Numbered from the stretch's first letter, positions 19,871 through 28,684 are shown. The stretch: DNA of 64,000 bases from an uncultured Clostridia bacterium (GCA_944354535.1 CALVPY010000002.1:1-64000); one strand, 5' to 3'. A program made the numbers and translations. Notes: generated from the sequence alone by a model not told the origin.

Positions 19871-21084
19871 TTGTTCTCGTCCTCCCCATAAAGATAGCAG
19901 GCCACACTGTGCGTTTCGCTCACCTTCACCATGGCGGGATATTCCCCCGCGCACTTTTCGCAGGCACGGCTGCACCTGTCGCGGAAGTAGCAGAACGGCG
20001 GCATATCGATGGGATTGGGGACCGATCCTTCGATGCTGTACAGCCGCTCCACTTCGTGATTGACGACGGGCTTGGACTTCTGCAGGCCGATCGTATAGGG
20101 ATGGAGCGGATTTTTGAAGATGTCGTGCGCCGTGCCCTTTTCCACCACGCGCCCCGCATACATGACGACCACATAATCTGCCATCTGCGCGATGACGCCG
20201 AGATCGTGCGTGATCAGCATGATGGAGCTGTCCAATTTTTCACGGATCTCGCGCAGCAGCTCGAGGATCTGCGACTGGATGGTCACATCGAGTGCCGTCG
20301 TCGGCTCATCGGCGATGATGAGTTTGGGATCGCAGGCAAGCGCGATCGCGATGACGACGCGTTGGCGCATCCCGCCGGAGAGCTCGTGCGGATAGGACTT
20401 ATAGACGCGTTCGGGCATTGCGATGCCGACGAGGTTCAAAAGCTCGATCGTCTTCTCTTTCGCCTCTTCTTTGGATATGCCTTCCTTCCGAAGGAAGAAC
20501 ACCTCGTCGATCTGATACCCGACGGTAAATACGGGGTTGAGCGCCGTCATCGGCTCTTGAAAGATCATGGCGGCCTGTTTGCCGCGGATCTCGCACATGG
20601 CGGAACGGGGCATCTTGGCAATGTCGTATGCCTTGTCGCCGAGGTTGAAACGGATGCTTCCGCTCACGATCTGGCCCTGCGGCGCCTGCACGAGCTGCAT
20701 GAGCGACATCGAAGTGACGCTCTTTCCGCAGCCGCTCTCGCCGACGATGCCGACGACTTTTCCCTTCGGCACATCAAAACTCACCCCGTTCACGGCCTTC
20801 GATACGCCGAGATCGGTGAAGAAATAGGTGTGCAGATCTTCAAATTCTACGATATTGTTCTCGTCCCGCATCTGCGTCAGATATTCCGATTCAGGAACAT
20901 TCCTGCGCTTGCGGAACTTTTCCAACGCTCTTACCTCTTTTGCATTCGATCTTGCGATCTCGCGCGCTTCTTTTGCAGAGATATAGTGCGACGCATCCTT
21001 CTTTTTCGCATTGCCCGAGCCCGCCTTTTCCGATGCTTTCCGCACCTTCCCGGGCTCCGATGCGCTCTTTTTCAAAAAACTCAC
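19867..21084 (-). CDS. oppD: Oligopeptide ABC transporter ATPase OppD with N-terminal extension
   Basis: 405 residues from a GTG start preceded by AAGGAGGTG. Walker A is GESGCGKS, the signature is LSGGMRQR, Walker B is LIIADEP, and the C-terminal Cys cluster (CYFRDRCSRACEKC) is present. The ABC domain starts only at about residue 78. In front is an extra Lys/Ala-rich stretch (KKSASEPGKVRKASEKAG, SAKEAREIARSNAKEVRAL) that OppD proteins normally lack; it may be a coiled coil for docking. It lies 12 bases after oppC and overlaps oppF by 4. Confidence 0.92.
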   Translation of the reverse strand: MSFLKKSASEPGKVRKASEKAGSGNAKKKDASHYISAKEAREIARSNAKEVRALEKFRKRRNVPESEYLTQMRDENNIVEFEDLHTYFFTDLGVSKAVNGVSFDVPKGKVVGIVGESGCGKSVTSMSLMQLVQAPQGQIVSGSIRFNLGDKAYDIAKMPRSAMCEIRGKQAAMIFQEPMTALNPVFTVGYQIDEVFFLRKEGISKEEAKEKTIELLNLVGIAMPERVYKSYPHELSGGMRQRVVIAIALACDPKLIIADEPTTALDVTIQSQILELLREIREKLDSSIMLITHDLGVIAQMADYVVVMYAGRVVEKGTAHDIFKNPLHPYTIGLQKSKPVVNHEVERLYSIEGSVPNPIDMPPFCYFRDRCSRACEKCAGEYPAMVKVSETHSVACYLYGEDENK

Positions 21085-21096
21085 GGCCGCACCTCC

Positions 21097-22206
21097 TTAC
21101 CGTTTGCTCTTGGGATCGAATGCGTCGCGCAGTCCGTCGCCGATAAAGTTGAATGCCAGCACGGCAAGCACGATGCAGACGCCCGCGGGCACCCACATAT
21201 TGGGATAATGCTCGAGATATTCCGTTGTCGTAGCGGCGTTGATCATGTTTCCCCAGGTCGCGTACGAAGAGGGAAGGCCCATGCCCAGGAACCCGAGCGT
21301 TGCCTCGGTGAGGATGATCCCGCCCAACCCGAGCGTCATCGTAACGATGAGCTGCGGGATGACGTTGGGGACAAGGTGCCGGAAGATCTTCCTGGACGTC
21401 CTCAGGCCGATGGCGTCGGCAGCCGTCATGAACTCCTGCTCGCGGAGGGAAAGGATCTGTCCCCTCACGAGGCGCGCCGTTCCCGCCCAGCCGAGGAGCG
21501 TCAGCATTGCCATCATGATATACAGTTTTGCGACATCCTCCACCTCGTTGGCGGACAGCATGGAGGAAATGATGAGCAGGATGGGCCACTGCGGGATGCA
21601 GTTGAAGATATCGACGATACGCATGACGATCTGATCGACCCATTTGCCGAAATACCCCGCAAGTCCGCCCAGCAGGACGCCGAGGATGGTCTCCAAAAAG
21701 ATGACGACGAGCCCCACCGTCAGCGAAACTCTTCCGCCGTACATCAGGCGGGAAAAGATGTCATATCCGTTCTGATCGGTACCCAAAATATGTTCGGGCG
21801 AGATCGGCCCCTCGTTGTTGAGCGTGTGCTGAGTTTCCGAAACGTAATAACAGATATACTGCTCCCCGTCTACCTCATAGACGACTTCCTGCGAAAGGAT
21901 GGAGACCTTTCCGCCCGAATAATCGGCCTCCTGTTCTCCCCAGACAAAGGGAAGGAAATCGAACAGCGGCCCCACAAAGGAAAAGAGGAAGAGCACGATC
22001 ATGGTGACGAGGCCGACCATGGAAAGTTTGGAACGGAAAAACCTCTTTAAGACCATCTGCCCAGGAGAAAGGATGCGCACATTGTCGGCAAGAGAGGGAA
22101 CGCCCGTATCGAGCATCTCGTTCTCCCGAGCCTCCTCCCCGAAAGTCTCCTCCCCGTGTTCCTCTTTCAGCGCCTCCTGCGGCTCTTCTTGAAAGCGATC
22201 TTGCAT
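21097..22206 (-). CDS. oppC: Oligopeptide ABC transporter permease OppC
   Basis: 369 residues. An acidic cytoplasmic N-terminus (about 60 residues, EEPQEALKEEHGEETFGEE) is followed by a first membrane span, an outer loop and the permease core with the EAA loop near DAIGLRTSRKIFRHLVPNVI. The sequence HILGTDQNGYDIFSRL is typical of DppC/OppC. It forms the membrane channel with OppB. The gene starts 11 bases after oppB. Confidence 0.92.
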   Translation of the reverse strand: MQDRFQEEPQEALKEEHGEETFGEEARENEMLDTGVPSLADNVRILSPGQMVLKRFFRSKLSMVGLVTMIVLFLFSFVGPLFDFLPFVWGEQEADYSGGKVSILSQEVVYEVDGEQYICYYVSETQHTLNNEGPISPEHILGTDQNGYDIFSRLMYGGRVSLTVGLVVIFLETILGVLLGGLAGYFGKWVDQIVMRIVDIFNCIPQWPILLIISSMLSANEVEDVAKLYIMMAMLTLLGWAGTARLVRGQILSLREQEFMTAADAIGLRTSRKIFRHLVPNVIPQLIVTMTLGLGGIILTEATLGFLGMGLPSSYATWGNMINAATTTEYLEHYPNMWVPAGVCIVLAVLAFNFIGDGLRDAFDPKSKR

Positions 22207-22217
22207 AACTCCCCCTC

Positions 22218-23228
22218 TTATTTCGTGATCTTCACGCGCGGATCGACAACGGCATACATGATGTCCGAAAGCAGCGTCCCGAGCACAGTCAGAATGGCAA
22301 GGAACATATTGTAGCCCATGATGAACGGCACGTCTCCGCCCTGAAGCGCCTCGTATGCCTTGAGCCCGATCCCGGGGATCGCAAAGATCTGTTCGGTGAT
22401 CATGGCGCCGCCGAACAGGCTCGGCAGCGTACCCGCGATGATCGTGACGAGCGGGATCATGGTGTTGCGGAAGGCGTGTTTATAGATGACCGACTTTTCC
22501 GAAAGCCCCTTTGCCCGTGCGGTACGGATATAGTCCGCATTGAGCACTTCCAGCATATTGGTGCGCGTATAGCGCATGAGCCCGCCGATGGAAAGGATGA
22601 CGAGCGTGACCATGGGCAGCACCAGGTGCCACATCATGTCCCAGAAGCGCTCCCAGCCCGTCGCATCTACCGAAAGGCCGGGCGACGTGAGTCCGTTGAC
22701 GGGGAACCAGCCCAGGTCGACGGAAAAGATCTTGATCATGATGGCGCCCAAAAAGAATGTCGGCAGCGAGATGCCCATCATCGCCAGAACGGTCGCGGTA
22801 TAGTCCACCTTGCCGTACTGGTTGGTCGCGGCCTTGATCCCGAGAGGGACGGCGATCAGGAACTCGAGGATCATGGCGACAAAGGCGATCCCGAAAGAGA
22901 TGCCCATGTTTTCGAAGATGACGGTCGTCACCTTCTGCCCGTGGATGAAGGACGTACCGAGGTCTCCCCGGAACACATTTCCGATCCATTTGAGGTATCC
23001 GAGCAAGATCCCCGCAAAAGAATTGTCCCCCAGGCCGTAAAGTTCCTTGATGCGCTCCACTTCATCGCGCGAGATGAGCCCCTGCGTGATTTGCGACTCA
23101 AACTTTTTATCGATGTAATCCTGCGGCATCAGCCGGGAGAGCGAATAGATGATGACCGATACGCCGATCAGGATGACGATGGCCAGCAGCAGACGCTTGA
23201 TCACATAGCGCAGCATCGAGTTTTTCAT
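22218..23228 (-). CDS. oppB: Oligopeptide ABC transporter permease OppB
   Basis: 336 residues with six predicted spans and the EAA motif region YIRTARAKGLSEKSVIYKHA. The start at 23228 (MKNSMLRYVIKRLLL) is placed by the N-terminal span and an AGAGGGG site. The intergenic space to oppA (53 bases) holds a stem-loop that probably sets the higher level of oppA. Confidence 0.92.
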   Translation of the reverse strand: MKNSMLRYVIKRLLLAIVILIGVSVIIYSLSRLMPQDYIDKKFESQITQGLISRDEVERIKELYGLGDNSFAGILLGYLKWIGNVFRGDLGTSFIHGQKVTTVIFENMGISFGIAFVAMILEFLIAVPLGIKAATNQYGKVDYTATVLAMMGISLPTFFLGAIMIKIFSVDLGWFPVNGLTSPGLSVDATGWERFWDMMWHLVLPMVTLVILSIGGLMRYTRTNMLEVLNADYIRTARAKGLSEKSVIYKHAFRNTMIPLVTIIAGTLPSLFGGAMITEQIFAIPGIGLKAYEALQGGDVPFIMGYNMFLAILTVLGTLLSDIMYAVVDPRVKITK

Positions 23229-23241
23229 TTTCCCCTCTCTT

Positions 23242-23273
23242 TGCGCCCCTGCGCAGAACTGCACAGGGGCGCA
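23242..23273 (-). promoter_or_regulatory. Intercistronic stem-loop between oppA and oppB
   Basis: A perfect 10-bp stem (TGCGCCCCTG/CAGGGGCGCA) with a 12-base loop and no U-tract. Such structures after binding-protein genes usually protect the upstream mRNA or reduce read-through. Confidence 0.6.
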
Positions 23274-23281
23274 TACGTTTG

Positions 23282-25891
23282 TTATTTGACGAAGTCCATC
23301 TCCCAGATGCGCGAAAGCAGCGAATTATAGGGAGAGAGCTCCGATTCCGGCGTTAAGGTGTTTCTGTCGATCTTGGAAGAATTGAACGCCATCAGCTCCT
23401 TTCTCTGATAGAGCGGGAATTCGATCGCAAGCTCCATCACGAGATCGAGCGCATCCGAATAGATGCTCTCGCGGCGGGGCTGATCTTCCGTCTCGCGGGC
23501 ATCGTCGATGAGCGCGGAGAGCTCTTCGACAAGCCCCTTTTCGTAAGTATAGGTGCCGTTCAGATTGGCCTTGATCACATCGTATCCCCAGTTGAGCGTG
23601 GAGGTCGCCGTCGAATCTTTATGATAGACCTGATACATATCGGGGTCGATCGTGGACGACCATGCCGCCGCCCAGACGGTGAGCAGACCGCTCGAGAGCT
23701 TGGAGAGCGCGAACGCATCATTGCGGACGGTGATGTCAAAGCCGATGCCGTCGAGGATCTCCTCCGCCTTCTTGAACATGCTCCATGCGGGGTGGTCTTC
23801 CGTACTGCCCGAAATGGTGAAGGTGTACTTGAGCTGCGTGAATTTTCCGTTCTCCACCTTGCCGAGCTGCACGTCGTCCGTTCCGGCATTGCGCTGCGTG
23901 TACCCCGCATCGAGCAGCATCTGCAAGATCTTGTCGCCGCTGTTGTCGTAGGTATAATAGGGCTCGGCGCCGTCGGGATACGCCCACGAGACTTTGCTCA
24001 TCGGCCGGTAGATGACCTGCGCAAGGCCGTTGGTATAATAGTTGCTCGTAATGAGGGTGGGATCCATCGCCATCATGATCGCGCGGCGCACGTTGACGTC
24101 GGGAACATACTTGGCGTTCACACCCACATACCCGTAACCGTTTGCATCGGTGAGGCTGTAACCGAGGCTGTCGCTGTTGTTGAGGTCTTCGATGACGCTC
24201 GCCTTAGCCGTCAGCTCACCGAAATCGATGGAGCCGCGCTGCAGGGTATTGAAGATCTGATTGGAGTTGATCACCTGATAGCGCAGGTACTTGATCTTGG
24301 CATTGTGGATGGAGCCGCCGAGCGATTCAAAGTTGGTGTTGCGCTCAAAGTAGATGATATTGTTGCGGCGGAACTCGGTCGCCGAGACATACTTTTCCGT
24401 CATCCCTTCGGTACCCGACTCACGGGATGCCTTATAGGGGCCCGCGCCGACGGGGATGCCGTTCTTATCGACACTGTTGACGACCGCATCCATGAACTCT
24501 TTGGATCCGAATTCAAGGCCGAATTCCGTCACCCCGTCAAAGGCGGCAATGTAATCTTTCCCGTTGTAGCTGTGCGTGGAATAATAATGCAGAGGCGAAA
24601 CGTTGAACCCGAAGTTCCACTTTGCCTTGGGGTCGACCCCGTTGATCTTGATCTTGAGGACGTCATAAGTCCCGTCCAGCTTTTTGCCGTTGAACTCGGT
24701 CACGCGGTCGGTCGTGATGCCCGAAATGTTCTGCACGCGCCTCTCGCCGGCAAGATATTCGCTCCTCGCATCGGCCGTGAACTCGGTGATGAGGTTGACC
24801 GCCGTCTCGCGGTAGGCAACGACTTCCTGGATCCTCGAGTAGTTATACGTCTTCCCGTCCTCACCGAAATAATCGCTGAACACGATCTCGATCGCCCTGT
24901 CCTTCTTGGCAGCGGCTTTCTTTTCATCGGTGCTCGTGCCCTCATAATTTGAATAGTTGGCGTCGGCATAGCTTTCCACGAGCTCGCAGTAATACTCGGC
25001 GGAAGCTTCGTCCACGATGTACTTCCCGTCGTCGTCCTTATCCGTCACGCCGTTGTTATCCGCATCCATAAGGGTAATGAGGCCCTCGGAGAGGAAGAAC
25101 GCCTGATACTCTTCGGAAATGAAGGTATATTCGCGCATCGTGTCCTCCAGCCCCTCTTCGGCGGACTGATACACGCGCCCGAGCTCTTCTTCAAAGAACT
25201 CTGCCACGGTCGCAAGATCGCTCTCCGCACGCGCGGCATCCACGAGCGGAACGTTGTCCTCGCTGTTGCCGGCAGCATCGTTGAGCTTGTTCTGGCAGTA
25301 ATCGTAGATGTCCTGCAGTCTGTCGTTTGCATCCTGCGCAAACATCTGCTCGAGCTGTTCCGCCGCATTCTCATCCGCCTGCGGATTCTGCGTACGGTAA
25401 GCAGCAAGCCCCACGATGTCCGTCGAATAGATGGTCGTGGAACCCGTATAGGCAGGGTCGAGATAGACGTAGAGACTGAAAAGCACGTCCTTGATCGTCA
25501 AAGGCTCCCCGTCCGAAAACTTGATCCCGTTCTTGATGAGGAACGAGAACTCGGTATATGCGGCCTGGTTGCCGTCCGTCACGACGTTGCCGTTGCGGTC
25601 CGTCATCACCGTGGTAAAATCTTTGGTGACGACCGCCTCGTCGTCGCCGTAAGTGATGTTCCCCTTGCTGTCGGACGAGAGCATACCGATCTGCGTCATG
25701 CCGACGACCTCGGAATCATACTCCGACGTCGCAAAAAAGGGATTGAACATACCGTCGCAGCCCTGCAGCGCCATGATAACGGAATCCGTTTCGCTGTCAA
25801 ATGCAGACTTTTCCTTGCAGCCCGCAAGCACGCCGCTGAATGCAAACACCGCCGCGAGCGCGACCGTCATCCTTTTGAATTTAGGCTTCAC
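23282..25891 (-). CDS. oppA: Oligopeptide-binding lipoprotein OppA, enlarged
   Basis: 869 residues from a GTG with AAGGAGG 9 bases upstream. The signal peptide ends in VLAGC, a good lipobox, so the protein should be a lipid-anchored substrate-binding protein of SBP family 5. Recognisable family parts are the ISDG-like KFSDGEPLTIKDVLFS and the C-terminal WAAAWSSTIDPDMYQVYH. Family members have about 520-600 residues. Here about 250 extra residues (roughly 185-430) are inserted: an acidic helical stretch (AAEQLEQMFAQDANDRLQ) and a DADNNGVTDKDDDG segment that looks like a calcium-binding loop. The insert may bind metal or contact a surface partner. It lies 25 bases after the lipoprotein gene. 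Confidence 0.9.
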   Translation of the reverse strand: MKPKFKRMTVALAAVFAFSGVLAGCKEKSAFDSETDSVIMALQGCDGMFNPFFATSEYDSEVVGMTQIGMLSSDSKGNITYGDDEAVVTKDFTTVMTDRNGNVVTDGNQAAYTEFSFLIKNGIKFSDGEPLTIKDVLFSLYVYLDPAYTGSTTIYSTDIVGLAAYRTQNPQADENAAEQLEQMFAQDANDRLQDIYDYCQNKLNDAAGNSEDNVPLVDAARAESDLATVAEFFEEELGRVYQSAEEGLEDTMREYTFISEEYQAFFLSEGLITLMDADNNGVTDKDDDGKYIVDEASAEYYCELVESYADANYSNYEGTSTDEKKAAAKKDRAIEIVFSDYFGEDGKTYNYSRIQEVVAYRETAVNLITEFTADARSEYLAGERRVQNISGITTDRVTEFNGKKLDGTYDVLKIKINGVDPKAKWNFGFNVSPLHYYSTHSYNGKDYIAAFDGVTEFGLEFGSKEFMDAVVNSVDKNGIPVGAGPYKASRESGTEGMTEKYVSATEFRRNNIIYFERNTNFESLGGSIHNAKIKYLRYQVINSNQIFNTLQRGSIDFGELTAKASVIEDLNNSDSLGYSLTDANGYGYVGVNAKYVPDVNVRRAIMMAMDPTLITSNYYTNGLAQVIYRPMSKVSWAYPDGAEPYYTYDNSGDKILQMLLDAGYTQRNAGTDDVQLGKVENGKFTQLKYTFTISGSTEDHPAWSMFKKAEEILDGIGFDITVRNDAFALSKLSSGLLTVWAAAWSSTIDPDMYQVYHKDSTATSTLNWGYDVIKANLNGTYTYEKGLVEELSALIDDARETEDQPRRESIYSDALDLVMELAIEFPLYQRKELMAFNSSKIDRNTLTPESELSPYNSLLSRIWEMDFVK

Positions 25892-25916
25892 CTGATTTTC
25901 CTCCTTGTATTTCCGT

Positions 25917-27065
25917 TCAATTATCTTGTCTGTCGATCTGCCCCGTGGACGGGACGGAAGCACTCTCGTGCTTACCGCCGAATACGCCCGATGCATCGAT
26001 CGTAACTTCCGCATTTTTTCCGCCGCCCGTCCTGTTCAGGCGCAGGCTGCAATTTTCAAACGAAACTTCCGAAACGGAAGCCCCGCTGCCGGCGTAACCG
26101 CAAAGGAACCCGTAATTCACGCTTGCATTGGAAGAGATGGAGAGAGACAGCTCGATGTTCTCGAATCTGACGCCGCGGATGACCGCGTTCTCGCCCAATT
26201 CTCCGAAGAGGCCGTAATTTGTCCTGCCGCCGCTTTGACGCAGCGTCGTCGTGAAATTGGAGATGGTATGGCCGTTCCCCTCGAATACGCCCGAAAAAGA
26301 GGTAAGTCCGCTCCATGTCCCCGGTCTTCCGACAAGGTTGGTAAGATCGAGGTCGGCATCGAGATAGATCTGATCGGAGGCATGGGCGCTGAGGAGATTA
26401 AAGTCGTTCGTGGAACGCATGATGAACCATTCCCCGTCCAAGAGCTTTGCGTAGACCGTCTTATGATAGTCGGGCGAATCGGGATCGTAGACGACCGAGA
26501 CGGAATCTTTCCCATGATCGAAGGGCTGCGTGCAGTCCTCGTCAAGAAAATACCCGTAGAAGGTATAGCCGTCCACTTCGGCATCCCGAAGGATGACCGT
26601 CCCCGAACCCGAAGAGGGTTCCGATCTGCCCGCGGGAAGACCGAGCCTGTTCCCCTCCATATCGAGATAGACGACCTCGACATAAGGGTTTTTCGTCCAC
26701 TCGGCAACGAGTACGATATCCGCTTCCACCCGATCGCTATCGAAATCCCAATATTCCCCGGTCGGAACGGCATCCTCTCCGCGCCCTTCCGATACGAGCC
26801 AGCCGCTCAGGTAGTATCCGGGATATACGATCTCTCCCAGAACGGAGTTGTCCCCCGGGCGAAGAGCGGGCGAATTTTCTTTATAATAAAAGTCCATGCT
26901 CTCTTCGCCGTTGAAACTGCCGCCGTTAAAATCATAGGTCACCTTTACGGTATAGCCCATCTCCTGCGGCGTCTTGCTCTCCTCCGTGCAGGCCGTCACG
27001 CCGACCGCCGCCGAGACGAGCAAAGCGCAGCAAAGCAGCAATAAAGTTTTCTTTTTCCTGATCAT
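25917..27065 (-). CDS. InlB-repeat/GLUG-type lipoprotein, first gene of the opp operon
   Basis: 382 residues. The signal peptide MIRKKKTLLLLCCALLVSAAV ends near VTAC, a usable lipobox. Two InlB-like repeats (YDFNGGSF...YYLSGW, and a GYTFYGYFLDEDCTQPF unit) are followed by a segment with GVFEGNGHTISNF, NYGLFGEL and RGVRFENIELS, typical of GLUG/right-handed beta-helix surface proteins. The start at 27065 is at the beginning of the signal peptide. No enzymatic motif. It is probably an exposed binding protein working with the peptide importer that follows 25 bases later. Confidence 0.8.
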   Translation of the reverse strand: MIRKKKTLLLLCCALLVSAAVGVTACTEESKTPQEMGYTVKVTYDFNGGSFNGEESMDFYYKENSPALRPGDNSVLGEIVYPGYYLSGWLVSEGRGEDAVPTGEYWDFDSDRVEADIVLVAEWTKNPYVEVVYLDMEGNRLGLPAGRSEPSSGSGTVILRDAEVDGYTFYGYFLDEDCTQPFDHGKDSVSVVYDPDSPDYHKTVYAKLLDGEWFIMRSTNDFNLLSAHASDQIYLDADLDLTNLVGRPGTWSGLTSFSGVFEGNGHTISNFTTTLRQSGGRTNYGLFGELGENAVIRGVRFENIELSLSISSNASVNYGFLCGYAGSGASVSEVSFENCSLRLNRTGGGKNAEVTIDASGVFGGKHESASVPSTGQIDRQDN

Positions 27066-27195
27066 TCTCCGGTTTCCCTCTGCGCGGCAGACCGCGCCCA
27101 AGTCTCAGGCGAACACAGTTTCATGCGCATAATCGGCACAAATATACGCTCACCCAAAGGCGTAAGATCATTGCTTAAAAACCGCCGTTTCCTGC

Positions 27196-27226
27196 ATTAT
27201 ATCATTTAGACCCCCCCCTATGTCAA
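27196..27226 (-). promoter_or_regulatory. Promoter of the opp/protease operon with a poly-G spacer tract
   Basis: On the minus strand a perfect TTGACA (complement of 27221-27226) and a perfect extended -10, TGaTATAAT (hexamer 27196-27201), are separated by 19 bases that include eight consecutive G (complement of 27211-27218). It lies 131 bases upstream of the lipoprotein start. The optimum spacer is 17; a change in G number would change promoter strength. Confidence 0.75.
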
Positions 27227-27370
27227 GAATTACACACCCCTTTTTTCGCATAAAAACGACAGGAATCGTGATAAAAATTCGTCAGCTTCATGAGATTCTG
27301 CCGAAAAGTATGTGACAGAATTCAAAACATTTCATAATAAAATAAAAAACCGCTCAAAACGGAGTAAAAG
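27227..27370. other. AT-rich upstream region of the opp operon
   Basis: No gene is visible. The stretch is AT-rich relative to its surroundings and carries loosely repeated TGTC/GACA-type motifs (around 27256, 27284 and 27313) that might be regulator sites or UP-element DNA for the operon promoter. Confidence 0.35.
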
Positions 27371-27397
27371 AAAAAACCGACGGCAAAAGCCGTCGGC
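27371..27397 (-). terminator. Terminator after the HD hydrolase pair
   Basis: GCCGACGG(C)/(G)CCGTCGG stem, TTTT loop, then TTTTTT on the minus strand, 31 bases past the stop codon. Confidence 0.88.
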
Positions 27398-27427
27398 AAA
27401 GCAAATTCAAAAGAGAAATAGAGGCGT

Positions 27428-27985
27428 TCAGAACACAAGATCGAGGAGCGAGGTATATTCGCGGTAAGCGGGAGAATCCCGAAGCAGGGTCAGTTTTTCC
27501 GCAATGCCGCGGTAATACCATTCCTGCCTGCCCTTGTCCTTCTGGTTGAATACGAGCCAAAGCGCATCCCCCTTTTCAAGAAAGGCACGATAGATGGCCC
27601 GAAGATTGGAGAGCTTATCGGCAAGCACGAGGATCTGCTCTTCGAGCCCCGCCGAAGAGAGCGCGTCGAGCGTCTCCCGCTTCCGCGTCTCCCAGGTATC
27701 CGCAGCGGGAAGCGTTTCCCGCTTGTTCTCGCTGTCGGAAAGCACCAAAGACGCAACGCGCTCGCCGAAGTCGCCCCGAAGTTCCTCGGCGGCAACGGGG
27801 GTATCCTCAAGAGTATCGTGCAGGACACAAGCCGCAAGCACCTCCTCATCCTCCGTCAGCGTCGACGCAATGACGGCGGCCTCGAGGGGGTGAAGGATAT
27901 AGGGCGTTCGGGAGCCCTTGCGCGTCATGCCGCTGTGGGCGTTCACCGCAAATATGACCGCACGTTCAAAAATACCTGACATCAT
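27428..27985 (-). CDS. HD-domain hydrolase of the MESH1/SpoT type
   Basis: 185 residues. Metal-binding HD marks are in order: AHSGMTRKGSRTPYILHPLE, VLHDTLEDT and LADKLSNLRA, the pattern of (p)ppGpp 3'-pyrophosphohydrolases (SpoT hydrolase domain, MESH1). No synthetase domain is present, so it may be a small alarmone hydrolase or act on a related nucleotide. It follows another HD-domain gene after 6 bases and shares its promoter. Confidence 0.8.
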   Translation of the reverse strand: MMSGIFERAVIFAVNAHSGMTRKGSRTPYILHPLEAAVIASTLTEDEEVLAACVLHDTLEDTPVAAEELRGDFGERVASLVLSDSENKRETLPAADTWETRKRETLDALSSAGLEEQILVLADKLSNLRAIYRAFLEKGDALWLVFNQKDKGRQEWYYRGIAEKLTLLRDSPAYREYTSLLDLVF

Positions 27986-27991
27986 CGCCTC

Positions 27992-28540
27992 CTACTCCGC
28001 CTCGTTGACCTCTTTGGCGAACGCGACCAAAGAGCGCGCCTGAGCGGTCCGAAGATACGTTTCGTCGAGTTCGTGCGGCCCGAACCGAAACCGATCGAGC
28101 GCATCGGCATCCTTGAAAATGTGATAGAGACGGATGACGCCGTCCGCCTCCGCGCAGAAATGACTGCGGATCGCCTCTTCCCCGTCGCCGTCATGGCGGT
28201 CGTGATAAGCCATGATGAAATAGACGCGCTCATCGAAGGGAAGGCCGAGCTCTCCGCACACGCTGCGGTACCGCTCCGCCGCACGCTGTCCGTGCCCGAC
28301 GTCCTTGTCGTCATTCAGGCGGCAGCAGTCGTGAAAGACGCACGCCGCAGAGAGCACTTCCCTCTCCCCGAGGGAAAGTCCCCCCGCTTCAGCTATGCGA
28401 AGGGAAAACAGCAGCACCCTTGCGCAGTGATCTTTGGCGTGACAATAGCTCTTCTCCCACAAAAAGGGAACGCAGTCAAAGAGAAAAGCACGCCATTTTT
28501 CATATTTCCTCTGACCCGAAGCGGAAAGACCTGTGTACAT
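27992..28540 (-). CDS. HD-domain phosphohydrolase
   Basis: 182 residues. The first conserved His is in YCHAKDHCARV, the HD pair in ACVFHDCCRLND, followed by HGQRAAERY, IMAYHDRHDG and a final KDADALDR Asp: the full HD metal-site order. The substrate is not evident; nucleotides are common. AAAGGAGGCAAT precedes the ATG at 28540; the extended upstream frame has no ribosome-binding site. It is the first gene of a two-gene HD operon. Confidence 0.8.
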   Translation of the reverse strand: MYTGLSASGQRKYEKWRAFLFDCVPFLWEKSYCHAKDHCARVLLFSLRIAEAGGLSLGEREVLSAACVFHDCCRLNDDKDVGHGQRAAERYRSVCGELGLPFDERVYFIMAYHDRHDGDGEEAIRSHFCAEADGVIRLYHIFKDADALDRFRFGPHELDETYLRTAQARSLVAFAKEVNEAE

Positions 28541-28558
28541 ATTGCCTCCTTTCCACAC

Positions 28559-28587
28559 AGGATAACAAAAAAACATCATCTTGTCAA
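28559..28587 (-). promoter_or_regulatory. Promoter of the HD hydrolase operon
   Basis: TTGACA (complement of 28582-28587), 17-base spacer, TATCCT (complement of 28559-28564). The 5' leader would be only about 12 bases and contains the ribosome-binding site. Confidence 0.75.
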
Positions 28588-28635
28588 GCAGAGAAAATCG
28601 GACGATTTTCCTGCAAGATCCGTAGTTTTCAATAC

Positions 28636-28684
28636 TATGTCTGACATAATAAAGCAAAAATCAAGGATTTGCATAGTACTATGC
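28636..28684. promoter_or_regulatory. Two palindromes between divergent HD and glycosyltransferase genes
   Basis: TATGTC-T-GACATA (28636-28648) and the perfect 14-base palindrome GCATAGTACTATGC (28671-28684). Both lie between the divergent genes and could be operators for either side. Confidence 0.4.
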
